Assembly: GCA_963677185.1 (NCBI GenBank)
Contig: OY781889.1
Coordinates: 1 to 64,000, forward strand
Origin: G963677185 sp963677185
GTDB lineage: Bacteria; Bacillota; Syntrophomonadia; Syntrophomonadales; Syntrophomonadaceae
Direction: 5' to 3'
Length of the DNA: 64,000 nt
Shown: positions 27,173 to 36,566 of the stretch, piece by piece
Layout: every line of letters begins with the position of its first letter
Position numbering within the stretch: the stretch's first letter is position 1
Position numbers and translations under genes: made by a program
Notes under the pieces: generated by a model
The model's input: only the letters and a program-made list of their open reading frames with translations
The model's database searches: none
Told to the model about the DNA's origin: nothing

Positions 27173-27781
27173 GTGCTATCAATGACCCACTGGCTGCTTG
27201 CCGGAAACATTATGGAAGCAATCGATTCTAATTACAAATGTGCTCTTGGCAACATCGTATTCAAAATTGGTTCGGTATTACCGGACCTTCTCCCCACATC
27301 ACTTCTTTCCGGTCACAACAAGGATGATTCCATGTCCAGGGTTCGGGCCTTGGAGCGGCGACTCCGAATGAAGCCCAGCCACCGCCGGCCCATGGACTAT
27401 GTGCTCATGAACCTGCGCCTGGGAATGGTATGCCACTATATCTGTGACTTCTTTTGCCGGGCCCACAACGAAGCCAAATTTATGGCAATTGGCACCCACC
27501 TTGCATACGAACAAAAGCTGGATCGGGAAAGCCGCTGCAGCAAGCTCGCCCAGGCGCTGGCAAATCCCGATTGTAAAATTGCCCGCGACATTAACTCCAG
27601 AATGAGTACGGGCATAGACCGGGCAATAAACTGTTGTCATGCCGATTATCTGAAGGTTTACGGCGGTTGCGAAGTAGATATTCACTACTCCATAAATGTT
27701 GCTTATGTGATTATCTCCCATTTTCTCAAGGACAAGGCAGTTGTGCCGCCACTGGCAGATTTGTCCGAGCTGGCTGCATAG
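27173..27781 (+). CDS. Zinc-dependent phospholipase C-like protein
   Basis: This 202-residue protein begins THWLLAGNIMEAI and has GNIVFKIGSVLPDLLP, the H...GSxxPD pattern of the ZnDep_PLPC family, and a second metal-type block HYICDFFCRAHNEA near residue 88. Members bind zinc, and some hydrolyse phospholipids to diacylglycerol; no signal peptide is seen, so this one would act at the cytoplasmic side. The start is the GTG at 27173 (GGGGGA 7 nt upstream). Next comes a PAP2 phosphatase. Confidence 0.72.
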   Translation: MLSMTHWLLAGNIMEAIDSNYKCALGNIVFKIGSVLPDLLPTSLLSGHNKDDSMSRVRALERRLRMKPSHRRPMDYVLMNLRLGMVCHYICDFFCRAHNEAKFMAIGTHLAYEQKLDRESRCSKLAQALANPDCKIARDINSRMSTGIDRAINCCHADYLKVYGGCEVDIHYSINVAYVIISHFLKDKAVVPPLADLSELAA

Positions 27782-27809
27782 ACTGGCACCTAAGAGAGGA
27801 GGGCTCTTT

Positions 27810-28352
27810 ATGAACACTGGTTCATATATTGTTAAGAATGTTGGAATGCATATCAAACTGAATGATTTCGCATTATTCCTCTTTTTCAATCGCAAGCTGG
27901 AATGCCGGTTAATGGACATCCTGATGCTTCTGTTTACTTTTCTCGGCTCCCTGCCTTTCACCGTTGCATTGTCTGCTGGAGTGCTGCTTTTTAATATTCC
28001 GGCTCTGTCCAACCTGGGAGCGACCATGGTTGCCACCATAATAATCGGACAGCTCTGCGTGCAAGCTGTTAAAAGGCTGGTCAACCGGCCCCGTCCTTAC
28101 ACTGTTTCCGCGCAAGCCCATCCCAAGAATCCACCGTCGTGCGCTTATTCTTTTCCGTCTGGACATACCTGTGCGGCCTTTTGTATTGCGCTGACCCTGG
28201 CTCAATGTATTCCTTCCCTAGCCTTTCCAGCCTACACGGTTGCAAGCCTGGTCGGAGTGAGCCGCGTTTATATGGGTTTACATTATCCTTCAGACGTTCT
28301 TTGCGGTTATGCTGTAGCATATTTAGCATATTGGCTGCAAACCATAGTATAG
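27810..28352 (+). CDS. PAP2-family membrane phosphatase
   Basis: This 180-residue membrane protein has all three PAP2 motifs: KRLVNRPRP, SFPSGHT, and SRVYMGLHYPSD. It should remove phosphate from a lipid phosphate such as phosphatidate, phosphatidylglycerophosphate or undecaprenyl pyrophosphate. AGAGAGGAGGG precedes the ATG at 27810; the open frame extends upstream but without an RBS. Together with the preceding phospholipase-like gene it could generate diacylglycerol. Confidence 0.92.
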   Translation: MNTGSYIVKNVGMHIKLNDFALFLFFNRKLECRLMDILMLLFTFLGSLPFTVALSAGVLLFNIPALSNLGATMVATIIIGQLCVQAVKRLVNRPRPYTVSAQAHPKNPPSCAYSFPSGHTCAAFCIALTLAQCIPSLAFPAYTVASLVGVSRVYMGLHYPSDVLCGYAVAYLAYWLQTIV

Positions 28353-28468
28353 TTCAGGAAGCCGATACAAACCAGATACATAGCAAGTCGTGTTATTTAA
28401 TTGCCAGTCTGGCATATTCTGAAGGCACAACATTGCATAAGGACAATTCATGAAAATGAGGTGGAAAA

Positions 28469-28945
28469 ATGATGCGCGTATTATTCTTGTGCACGAGTAA
28501 TTCTGGGCGCAGCCAAATGGCTGAAGCCATCTTCAACCACATAGCTGATGAAGGCTTCGAGGCTTTCAGCGCCGGCTCCGATCCCGGCGATTCGGTCAGC
28601 CGGATGGCGGTTGAATCACTAAAAAAAGTCGGTATCGATATTAGCAAGCACAAGCCAAAGCACTATAAAGAGCTGCCTTATGACAAATTTGACGTGGTCA
28701 TCACCCTTTGCGACCAGATGGCCGAACACTGTGTATATTGGCCGGGAGGGCCGATGACCGGTCATTGGAGCACACCCAGCGAAAGCGCTTTCAACGGTTC
28801 TGAAGATGAGAAGCTTGTTTATGTGGACGCGATTCGCGACCGTATCACCGGACAAATCCGGCGATTAATCAGTCTGCTGGAGACTAATCCTGACGAAAAT
28901 GAATTGAAGGCCAGTATAGCCGAAATAGGTCAGGCCATTAATTAA
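28469..28945 (+). CDS. arsC: Arsenate reductase, thioredoxin-coupled (LMW-PTP fold)
   Basis: This 158-residue protein has the phosphatase loop CTSNSGRS (Cys8, Arg14) and the resolving pair TLCDQMAEHC seven residues apart, matching the three-Cys relay of thioredoxin-dependent ArsC. It reduces arsenate to arsenite. No arsR, arsB or acr3 is adjacent; the setting is phosphate genes, and arsenate is a phosphate analogue. The terminator at 28958-28983 closes the unit. Confidence 0.88.
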   Translation: MMRVLFLCTSNSGRSQMAEAIFNHIADEGFEAFSAGSDPGDSVSRMAVESLKKVGIDISKHKPKHYKELPYDKFDVVITLCDQMAEHCVYWPGGPMTGHWSTPSESAFNGSEDEKLVYVDAIRDRITGQIRRLISLLETNPDENELKASIAEIGQAIN

Positions 28946-28957
28946 ACTTGGTATTAG

Positions 28958-28983
28958 CGGGGCGCAGCCGGCCCCGTCTTTTT
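28958..28983 (+). terminator. Rho-independent terminator after arsC
   Basis: Stem CGGGGC (28958-28963) / GCCCCG (28971-28976) with a 7-nt loop, followed by TCTTTTT. Confidence 0.85.
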
Positions 28984-29067
28984 GTCACCCTTAATCTGTA
29001 AACCATTCCATAATGGATTTGGATATTTGCGTATAAAAATCGATAGCACAGGAAGAGGACGGATGAA

Positions 29068-31503
29068 ATGATGGTTAGAAAACATGTTAGCCGGTTGCTG
29101 GTAGAGCTTGCCGATAGTATTTGCCCATTTGAAAAACGCGGCGGCGGGGATTATTTGACCGGTCTGCCTACTACCCTGCGTTTTATGCCTGAACTTGCGA
29201 AACACCTTTCCGCTCATCGGGTAGGCCTCTTTTATATAGATATACGGCGTTTCAGGTCGGTGGAAGCGCTTTATGGCCGGGATGTCTGCAATCGCATTTT
29301 AAAAACCGTGGCTGACACTCTCCTGGACACAGATATTTTATTTTACGGCCCGCGGCGCAAGCTGGGAGTTTGCAGCCTGGTCGGGGATGATTTCCTGATA
29401 TTTGTAGATCATCCCGCGGATTTTTCCATTGAGCTGTTTCAAAATGAATATGAATCACTTCGAAATGCACTGGAAAGGTATATTAACGAGGCAATTGCCG
29501 GTTATGAACTCATTGATCCTATTGCTCTGCATATCGGCTATATTGAACTGGACAATTCCAATAACCAGCATATTGACGCCGTTTTGTACCAGGCCATTAA
29601 GGAGGCTTCCCAGACGGCCAAACGATATTCTAATCCCAAGCAGCATGCCGACTGGCAATTTATGCGGCAGATAATAATGGATAGGAATGTGCGCACTCTT
29701 TATCAACCGATTGTGTCCCTGAAAGACGCATCCATAATCGGCCAGGAAGCTCTTTCAAGGGGTCCGGCAGGCTCTGATTTCGAATCGCCGTTTAGCTTGT
29801 TTGCCGCAGCCAAGAGTTATCGCTGCTCGCTTGAATTAGAGAACCTCTGCACCGATATTTCCATTGCCAATACCCAACAAAATATGGGTGCCAATTGCCT
29901 CTTGTTCTTAAATATGAACCCGCTGCATTTGAATTCGGTCAATTACCGGAATGGATTATTGCAAGAAACCCTTTCGAAATACGATATTCCATTCACCCAG
30001 GTAGTTCTGGAATTGACTGAAAGAACCGAAATAGCCGATTACGATAATTTGCGAGAGGTTCTTTCTTATTATCGCAAGCAAGGTTTCCGCATTGCTATTG
30101 ATGACGCGGGTGCGGGTTATTCGAGTCTGCAGGCCATCGCCGAGCTCATTCCGGATTATGTCAAGATTGATATGTCGCTGGTCAGGGGCATTGATCGCAA
30201 CGCTACCAAAAGGGTTTTAGTAGAAACCCTGCTGGATTTTTCTTGCAAGATTAATGCCCGGGTTATTTGCGAAGGCATCGAAACCAGGGAAGAAATAAAG
30301 ACTCTGTGCGACATGGGCTGTGATTACGGGCAGGGCTTCTTTTTGGCCCGCCCGGGCGCTTTGCAGCAGGATATTAATGCTGAAGCCCAGGAGTGCATCA
30401 AGTATTTTTCCATTCTCAATCGCCGGCATGCACAGGCCATGCCCAGCAAATTGGCAGATATCACCTTTGCATTAGAGAGCCTGCCGCCCGAAACTAATGT
30501 AGAACAGATAATGGACATGTTCAAAAATAATAAGGGCTTAAACGGCATAGCAGTGTGTTATGGAAGCTCTCCGCTGGGAATCGTAATGCGGGATCGCCTC
30601 AATGCCATGTTAAGCACCCGCTTTGGCTATGATCTGTTTCAGAAGAAACCCGTAACCGATGTTATGGATCCTGAACCCCTGATTCTGCCCTGGCACGTCA
30701 ATATAGAGGATGCCGCCCGGCAGCTGGCGCCACGATTGGAGCGGGGCTTTACCGATCACATTATTGTGACCAGGGAAGACCGTTATTTAGGCCTTGTTTC
30801 TGTGGGTAAAATGGTGGAGACCATGGCCAGCCTGCAGCTAGAGCAGGCAAAGGAAGCCAATCCACTAAGCGGATTGCCAGGCAATCGTTGCATAACCCAG
30901 CGTCTTATTTGTGAAATTGAGGACCCTAAAAGCCGCATGGTGGTGTTGTACCTGGATCTGGACAATTTTAAGGCGTTTAACGATTGCTATGGATTCGAAC
31001 ATGGCGATCAAGCCATTCTTCTGACAGCCGAAATTATCGTTCAAGCGGTCCGCGCGGAAGGAAATCCCGGCGATTTGGTGGCTCACCTGGGCGGTGATGA
31101 TTTTGTGGTAGTCACTACGCTTGAACGAGCCAACGGCATTGCTGCTCTCATAATTAGCCGCTTCGATAATGAGATACAGGATCTGTATGATGATGAAGAT
31201 CTGGTTAATGGATTCATTATCTCCGAGGATCGGTCAGGAATGCCGTACAATTTCTCGATAATGAGCATTTCCGTAGCTGGAATCAATGCTGGGGGAGGCG
31301 CTTTCGAAAACCATTTGGAAATTGGGGAAATAGCCGCTGAAGTTAAAAAGTATGCCAAAACCCTGCCGGGAAGCAATTATCAAACCAATCGCAGAAAAGC
31401 CCGGTTGAATAGAAGCCATGACCCATTATGCCTTGAAGCTATAGTATCATCCAGCAGCAACCACGCTATGCGCACCTTTTCGCCAGTGGATATCGGTATT
31501 TAA
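29068..31503 (+). CDS. GGDEF-EAL-CBS-GGDEF signalling protein
   Basis: This 811-residue cytoplasmic protein has four parts: a degenerate GGDEF domain (about residues 25-190, VGDDF in place of GGDEF), an EAL domain (about 205-450) with QEALSRG, the ELTERTE glutamate and IDDAGAGYSS, a CBS-pair-like region (about 465-590), and a C-terminal GGDEF domain (about 605-770) with GGDDF. The EAL motif set suggests c-di-GMP hydrolysis; the second GGDEF may still be active because Asp is tolerated at that position in some enzymes. There is no membrane segment. It is a bifunctional candidate that could sense nucleotides via CBS. Confidence 0.9.
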   Translation: MMVRKHVSRLLVELADSICPFEKRGGGDYLTGLPTTLRFMPELAKHLSAHRVGLFYIDIRRFRSVEALYGRDVCNRILKTVADTLLDTDILFYGPRRKLGVCSLVGDDFLIFVDHPADFSIELFQNEYESLRNALERYINEAIAGYELIDPIALHIGYIELDNSNNQHIDAVLYQAIKEASQTAKRYSNPKQHADWQFMRQIIMDRNVRTLYQPIVSLKDASIIGQEALSRGPAGSDFESPFSLFAAAKSYRCSLELENLCTDISIANTQQNMGANCLLFLNMNPLHLNSVNYRNGLLQETLSKYDIPFTQVVLELTERTEIADYDNLREVLSYYRKQGFRIAIDDAGAGYSSLQAIAELIPDYVKIDMSLVRGIDRNATKRVLVETLLDFSCKINARVICEGIETREEIKTLCDMGCDYGQGFFLARPGALQQDINAEAQECIKYFSILNRRHAQAMPSKLADITFALESLPPETNVEQIMDMFKNNKGLNGIAVCYGSSPLGIVMRDRLNAMLSTRFGYDLFQKKPVTDVMDPEPLILPWHVNIEDAARQLAPRLERGFTDHIIVTREDRYLGLVSVGKMVETMASLQLEQAKEANPLSGLPGNRCITQRLICEIEDPKSRMVVLYLDLDNFKAFNDCYGFEHGDQAILLTAEIIVQAVRAEGNPGDLVAHLGGDDFVVVTTLERANGIAALIISRFDNEIQDLYDDEDLVNGFIISEDRSGMPYNFSIMSISVAGINAGGGAFENHLEIGEIAAEVKKYAKTLPGSNYQTNRRKARLNRSHDPLCLEAIVSSSSNHAMRTFSPVDIGI

Positions 31504-31607
31504 CAATATCTTTACCTGATTATGAAGAGTATTAACAAATACATGATTCTCCTTTTACTTTTACTTGATATGGTAAATCCATAGAAGTAATGGAGAGGAG
31601 AATTTAA

Positions 31608-32492
31608 ATGAATTCATTAAAAACCAAGAAGTCCATCCTGCTTGCAGTCATGAGCGTGATGGTCATGTCAGCCCTCCTGGTTGCAGGATGCGGCGGCAGC
31701 ACCAGTACTACAACAACCTCAACGAACACCACCTCGGCCCTTAAAGGCGACATAACCATCTCGGGTTCCACTTCCATGGAAGAGGTCAACAATGCCCTGG
31801 CGGATAAATTTATGGCCGCAAATCCCGGTGTCAAGGTCAACATACAGGCCCTGGGATCATCCCAGGGCATTCAGGCGACCGCTGAAGGCACTGCCCAGAT
31901 CGGCGCTTCATCAAGGGCTTTAACTGCCGACGAAAAAAGCAAGACTCCGGCATTGAAAGAGATCACCGTTGCGATGGATGGTATTGCTGTGGTGGTAAAT
32001 CCTGCGAACAGTGTATCCGATCTCAAGAAAGACGATATTAAAAAGATTTATCTGGGTGAAGTCAGCAACTGGAAGGACCTGGGCGGAGCCGATAAGCCCA
32101 TAACCGTGATCAGGCGCGAAGACGGTTCCGGAACCCTGGACGCTTTCAGCGAACTGGTAATGGGCGGCAAAACCAAGGACATCAAATATGCTGCCAATGC
32201 AATTGTTCAGAACTCCACCGGTGCCGTCATGAGCGCTGTCGCCGGAGACCCCAATGCGGTTGGCTTTGCATCCATGAGTGCCGTGGATAGCAAGGTGAAA
32301 AGCGTTAAGATAGATGGAGTAGAAGCAACCGTAGCCAATGTATTAAACGGTTCATACAAGGCCCAGAGGCCCTTTGAATATGTTACTAAAGGAGATGCAA
32401 CGGGCGTTGCTAAAGCATTCCTCGATTTCGCATTATCAGCGGATGGTCAGAAAGTAGTGCAGGAAGCCAAGGCTATACCGATTGCAAAATAG
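31608..32492 (+). CDS. pstS: Phosphate-binding lipoprotein PstS
   Basis: This 294-residue lipoprotein has a lipobox LLVAGC (Cys near residue 28), then the PBP-like domain: GSTSMEE, GSSQGIQAT, SSRALTADEK and REDGSGTLDAF, which carries the Arg/Asp/Ser/Thr phosphate ligands. It should deliver phosphate to PstCA(B), but no pstC, pstA or pstB follows, so it is an orphan here. A strong RBS (GGAGAGGAG) precedes the ATG. The hairpin at 32540-32574 lies downstream. Confidence 0.92.
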   Translation: MNSLKTKKSILLAVMSVMVMSALLVAGCGGSTSTTTTSTNTTSALKGDITISGSTSMEEVNNALADKFMAANPGVKVNIQALGSSQGIQATAEGTAQIGASSRALTADEKSKTPALKEITVAMDGIAVVVNPANSVSDLKKDDIKKIYLGEVSNWKDLGGADKPITVIRREDGSGTLDAFSELVMGGKTKDIKYAANAIVQNSTGAVMSAVAGDPNAVGFASMSAVDSKVKSVKIDGVEATVANVLNGSYKAQRPFEYVTKGDATGVAKAFLDFALSADGQKVVQEAKAIPIAK

Positions 32493-32539
32493 CCTTTGTT
32501 AATAATCGAGGCAGGGATTCATAAGCAACCTTGACCTTG

Positions 32540-32577
32540 CCGGCAATGAACACCCAAAAAGTGATCATTGCCGGTTT
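32540..32577 (+). terminator. Hairpin terminator after pstS
   Basis: A 10-bp perfect stem CCGGCAATGA (32540-32549) / TCATTGCCGG (32565-32574) is followed by TTT. The U-run is short, so it may be only partly efficient. Confidence 0.6.
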
Positions 32578-32710
32578 CTGCATAACATATGCTGGCTCAT
32601 CCACGTTTTCCCATGAACTAGCGGAGGCTGCTCAAAACTGGTCCAGACCTGGCCAGGACCATTGGGGGCGATTCACGCCTGGACATGTTCTTCGAAAAGG
32701 GGGAATAGAA

Positions 32711-33163
32711 ATGAATATTGATGTGCTTCTTGCTATTTGGACCGCCGCTGTAGTTGCGCTTTTTGTTGGCGTGGTCTATCCAGCCATTAGAAAAGATGCT
32801 CAGCTGCGGAAAGAAGTGGACTATACTCTGGTAAAGCAATACTGCGAGTTGGTGACCGCATCCTTATTCGAGCAAGCCTATCATGACTGCCTGGCAGAAT
32901 CATACCGTGATGATTTACCTGCCGGTGTTTATTTGGATGCCCAGATAAAACGCCGCAATGAATACGGAAATCTGAAAAGATGGGAATTTCGCAAAGCAGA
33001 TCCTGGCCGAACCCTATATCTGCCGGTTAATGAAGTACAGATCCTATACAAGCTCCACTATGAAAAGAAAACTGCTTTGGGGTGGATTATTGCCACCAAT
33101 GCTGAAGGCGAATGGAAAATCATCGGCACCTATTCGGAACGCATGTACTTAATGGTATGGTGA
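32711..33163 (+). CDS. Membrane-anchored hypothetical protein
   Basis: This 150-residue protein has one N-terminal transmembrane helix (about residues 4-25) followed by a charged helical segment and an alpha/beta domain with conserved-looking aromatic residues at the end (GEWKIIGTYSERMYL). The fold could be NTF2/DUF4864-like, but I do not recognise it. GGGGGGAATAG precedes the ATG; the frame extends to 32531 without an RBS. It lies between pstS and the Pit operon. Confidence 0.6.
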   Translation: MNIDVLLAIWTAAVVALFVGVVYPAIRKDAQLRKEVDYTLVKQYCELVTASLFEQAYHDCLAESYRDDLPAGVYLDAQIKRRNEYGNLKRWEFRKADPGRTLYLPVNEVQILYKLHYEKKTALGWIIATNAEGEWKIIGTYSERMYLMVW

Positions 33164-33223
33164 GAACTAATTTCTTCAGTAAATGCTAATACATCACTCC
33201 ATTCTTGAGTTGGACACATATTC

Positions 33224-33278
33224 TTAACGTCGATTTTACGAAGCTTTTACAAACCGGCTCCAGGCATCATGCTATAAT
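33224..33278 (+). promoter_or_regulatory. Pho-box-like promoter of the DUF47-pit operon
   Basis: TTAACG (33224), TTTACG (33235) and TTTACA (33246) repeat with an exact 11-bp period, the spacing of PhoP/PhoB direct-repeat half-sites (TTHACA-N5). A TATAAT -10 lies at 33273-33278. This suggests activation of phosphate uptake under phosphate limitation. Confidence 0.6.
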
Positions 33279-33320
33279 CCGACTAGATTGAGATATCAGC
33301 TATGGGAAGGTGCATGAAAT

Positions 33321-33959
33321 ATGAGTCCCAAATCAAAACAGAAACAAGACCGCTTCTTCAAATACCTGGACGAAATCTCCCAGACCATGTGTGACGGTGC
33401 AACCCAGCTTAAAATTTTCATCGACCATAATCTTGACGGCGATGAACAGTTGATACAGCTTCGATTAATATGTGATCGCAGTGAACAAGTTTACCGTAAA
33501 ACCCTGTCCAAGCTCGGCAAATCGTTTATAACTCCATTCGAGCGTGAGGATATCTACAATCTTTCCAGCAAGCTGCACGGAATAATGGATTCCATATACG
33601 GCATCATGCAAATGATGGTGCTATACAAGACCGGAAAAACGGTCAATCCCAATATTCTTGAACTGGCGCGGATACTTGAAGAGGCAACCACAGAAATAGA
33701 CCAGGCGGTTCAAGCATTACATAATCTCAGCAAGACTTACGATCAGGTCGTAGAGGCATGTTCTAAAATCAGCCGGCTGGAACACGAGGGCGACTACTTG
33801 TACAGGACAGGGGTCGCTCTTTTATATGACAACGCCGGCAGCAGTACTCTAATCGAGGTCTTAAAGTGGAAGGAAATCTTCGAGCGGCTGGAAAAAGTGC
33901 TGGATTACTGCGAAGATGTGGGCGACATTCTCAAGGGGGTGGCCGTGAAATATGTTTAG
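33321..33959 (+). CDS. DUF47 PhoU-like Pit accessory protein
   Basis: This 212-residue all-helical protein of the DUF47 family (PhoU fold) pairs with Pit transporters in many bacteria and archaea and probably modulates their activity. Helical segments with ExxxD-type metal motifs (ISRLEHEGDYLYR, LEKVLDYCEDVGDIL) are visible. Its last codons overlap the pit start by 8 nt, so it is cotranslated with the transporter. It sits behind a Pho-box-like promoter. Confidence 0.92.
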   Translation: MSPKSKQKQDRFFKYLDEISQTMCDGATQLKIFIDHNLDGDEQLIQLRLICDRSEQVYRKTLSKLGKSFITPFEREDIYNLSSKLHGIMDSIYGIMQMMVLYKTGKTVNPNILELARILEEATTEIDQAVQALHNLSKTYDQVVEACSKISRLEHEGDYLYRTGVALLYDNAGSSTLIEVLKWKEIFERLEKVLDYCEDVGDILKGVAVKYV

Positions 33960-34938
33960 CATGGCTCTAGTCGCAATCGTCATCATGGCGCTGGTCTTCG
34001 ATTATGTTAACGGTTTTCACGATACTGCCAACGTCATCGCCACTTCTGTTTCCACCAAAGCTCTTCAGCCACGCCAGGCAATTATTATTGCAGCAGCTTT
34101 TAATTTCATTGGAGCCTTGATGGGCACAGCCGTCGCCAAGACTATCGGCAGCGGCATTGTAAAAAGCGAGTTCGCCAGCGACTGGGTTTTGGTCGCCGCC
34201 CTTGTGGGAGCTATTACCTGGAATATAATCACCTGGTATTTCGGCATCCCCAGCAGCTCATCGCACGCTATCATCGGGGGCCTGATCGGAGCAGCCATTT
34301 CTGCATTTGGCCTGGATAGTGTGCAATGGTCCGGATTTGGCAAAATCCTCGCAGTTCTAATCTCATCGCCGGTTATTGGCTTTGCTGTGGGCTGGCTGGT
34401 TATGCTGGCCCTGTTCTGGATATTCCGCTTCTCTGACTCCAGCCGGGTCAGCCGCATCTTCCTGAAGCTGCAGGTGGTTTCCGCCTGTATGATGGCCCTT
34501 TCCCACGGTTCCAACGACGCCCAGAAATCAATGGGCATAATCACCCTGGCTCTGGTGGCGGCAGGAATTCTTACTGATTTCACAGTTCCTATGTGGGTAA
34601 TTATTACCTGTGCAACTGCCATGGCCGCAGGTACTGCTGTAGGAGGGTGGCGTATAATCCGCACTATGGGAACTAAAATATTTCGGCTTGAGCCTATTAA
34701 CGGCTTTGCCGCCGATTTCAGCTCGTCTTGTATCATTTATACCGCCTCACTTATGGGCATGCCGGTCAGCACTACCCATGTTGTTTCCTCATCCATCATG
34801 GGAGTTGGGGCGGCTAAACGGGTGACCGGTGTCAGGTGGGAAATCGCCCAGCAAATAGTCACCGCATGGGTGGTCACCATTCCCTCCGCAGGTATCATCG
34901 GTGCTTTGACCTATCAAGCCATAAATTTGTTCGTATAG
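33952..34938 (+). CDS. pit: Low-affinity inorganic phosphate transporter (Pit family)
   Basis: This 328-residue protein has about ten helices and two inverted PHO4 repeats, with the signature FDYVNGFHDTANVIATS near residue 18 and SHGSNDAQKSMGI near residue 185. Pit carriers import metal-phosphate driven by proton symport. It is translationally coupled to the DUF47 gene. The arrangement and the Pho-box-like promoter suggest that it serves as a phosphate-starvation transporter here. Confidence 0.94.
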   Translation: MFSMALVAIVIMALVFDYVNGFHDTANVIATSVSTKALQPRQAIIIAAAFNFIGALMGTAVAKTIGSGIVKSEFASDWVLVAALVGAITWNIITWYFGIPSSSSHAIIGGLIGAAISAFGLDSVQWSGFGKILAVLISSPVIGFAVGWLVMLALFWIFRFSDSSRVSRIFLKLQVVSACMMALSHGSNDAQKSMGIITLALVAAGILTDFTVPMWVIITCATAMAAGTAVGGWRIIRTMGTKIFRLEPINGFAADFSSSCIIYTASLMGMPVSTTHVVSSSIMGVGAAKRVTGVRWEIAQQIVTAWVVTIPSAGIIGALTYQAINLFV

Positions 34939-35151
34939 AATAATACATCCTCTTTTATCCACCGAGATTCTACATATTTGCCTGCCTGTCAACTCCTTTT
35001 CTCTGGAAATCACCTAATTTTTATGGCATAATATAGCATATCATGTCGTTATATCGGAATGGTTTTTTCAGCATCAATCAAGCCAGGGGCATCTTTCCCG
35101 ATTTGATGCATATAATTGACCGGGTACGATTCCTTAACATCGCTGCAAATT

Positions 35152-35201
35152 TTTACCTGATTTTTAACCTTTCCATAACAAAGCTTTAATCATCGTAATA
35201 T
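35152..35201 (+). promoter_or_regulatory. Pho-box-like promoter of the glycosyltransferase operon
   Basis: In the 450-bp gap after pit, TTTACC (35152), TTTAAC (35163) and CATAAC (35174) recur at exactly 11 bp, with a TAATAT -10 candidate at 35196; an extra TTAACA lies at 35134. The layout is like that of the pit promoter. A GCCGCC/GGCGGT stem lies in the leader (about 35214-35243). The rest of the gap shows nothing else recognisable. Confidence 0.55.
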
Positions 35202-35390
35202 AACATGAAAACAGCCGCCACGAGAATAATACCTGGAGGCGGTTCGCACAACATGCTCCAGAATCCGGGCTAAACAACGAGCGCATTCATATATCCATTT
35301 ATGCGGCGTTCAAACCAAAATCACCGGCAAGGAAGTTGAAAACGCCAGGATTCTGAAATAAAACAGCATCATGAGCAGGAGGTGACAGCT

Positions 35391-36566
35391 ATGTTCGATA
35401 ATAACCGAAAGCACCGAACCAGTGATGTGGTAATTTTGAGCGCTGGATTCGGCCTTGGGCACCTGTCAGCCGCCCAGGCCCTGCGCGAAAGCCTGACGGG
35501 ATACGCACCCGGGCTGCGTATTGAGGAGGCCGACCTCCTGGAATTGTTGACGCCGTACCTGTCAAGACCGCTCTATGGCTCATACTCGCTAATGGTTAAC
35601 CATGCCGCCCCTATGTACAACTACTTCTGGGAACGCAAGGAAGAGGACCAGGATGTGATGACCAGCAAGGCGGTTACCCGCTTGCTTATTCCTGCCCTGG
35701 CCCGTTACATGAGTGAAGCTTGTCCACGCATCGCCATATCGACTTTTCCTTTGAGTTCATACTACCTTTCCCAGTATAAAGCTCTATACGGGGCTGATTT
35801 TCAGCTGGTGACCTGTGTGACTGATGTGGTTTGCCGGCGCGAATGGCTTCATTCCGGAACCGATTTGTATTTGGTCGCAAGCCATGATATTAAAACTCAA
35901 ATGGTGCAAAGGGGCCTGCCGGAAAACAGAATTGAAGTCGGCGGCATCCCGGTCCGTAAAGCCTTCCTTTCCCCGCCAGCAACTGCCAAAAAGCCTCGGT
36001 CACTTGAAAACATAGACGATGAAGATTTCGTAATCCTTTTTATGGGCGGCGGTCTGGGTAAAATACCCCGGGACCCGGGTTTTTATAATTGGCTGTCATC
36101 GCTTCCCCGAACCTCCAGCCTTTTGTTGACTGCCCACAATACCCGCCTCCGGCAACTGCTGAATAAGGCCAGATTTAGCCCCAGCATTAAAGTGCTGGGC
36201 TATGAACCGGAAACTGCGCCATTAATGCGCCGGGCTAACCTGCTGGTAACCAGCGCTGGCGGGGTTACACTGTTCGAAGCCATCGCCAGCGAGCTGCCGG
36301 TGTTGGTATACCAGCCTGCTCTTGGTCAGGAGATTGAAAACGCCCGTTTTATGGAAAAAAACCAGCTGGGCAGGATATGCCATAACATGGACGAATTAAA
36401 GGCACAAATCATGTGCTTCCTTAACAATCAGAGCCTGACAGCCAGGCACAAGGCATCAATTCGCACTATGAACAGCAGTTTGAACCGCAATAATATCGGG
36501 GCCAATATCATGGAATTGCTGGATGAACCAGTGAAAAGCGCTGAACGGCTGGAACAAATCCTATGA
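35391..36566 (+). CDS. Second MGDG synthase-like glycosyltransferase (GT28)
   Basis: This 391-residue protein has the N-terminal SAGFGLGHLSAAQAL loop, an MGDG_synth-like N-domain, and a C-terminal donor site LVTSAGGVTLFEA. It is related to the protein at 24385-25509 but clearly diverged, so the two may add successive sugars or use different acceptors. AGGAGGTGA gives the ATG at 35391 a 6-nt spacing. It starts an operon with the deacetylase (4-nt overlap), a YkoP-like gene and a flippase-like gene. Confidence 0.87.
   Translation: MFDNNRKHRTSDVVILSAGFGLGHLSAAQALRESLTGYAPGLRIEEADLLELLTPYLSRPLYGSYSLMVNHAAPMYNYFWERKEEDQDVMTSKAVTRLLIPALARYMSEACPRIAISTFPLSSYYLSQYKALYGADFQLVTCVTDVVCRREWLHSGTDLYLVASHDIKTQMVQRGLPENRIEVGGIPVRKAFLSPPATAKKPRSLENIDDEDFVILFMGGGLGKIPRDPGFYNWLSSLPRTSSLLLTAHNTRLRQLLNKARFSPSIKVLGYEPETAPLMRRANLLVTSAGGVTLFEAIASELPVLVYQPALGQEIENARFMEKNQLGRICHNMDELKAQIMCFLNNQSLTARHKASIRTMNSSLNRNNIGANIMELLDEPVKSAERLEQIL

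Noticed and set aside
31504..31607. Possible Pho box before pstS
   Set aside because: TTTACC, TTAACA and TTTACT occur, but the 11-bp phase is broken, unlike the two clear arrays before pit and the glycosyltransferase operon.
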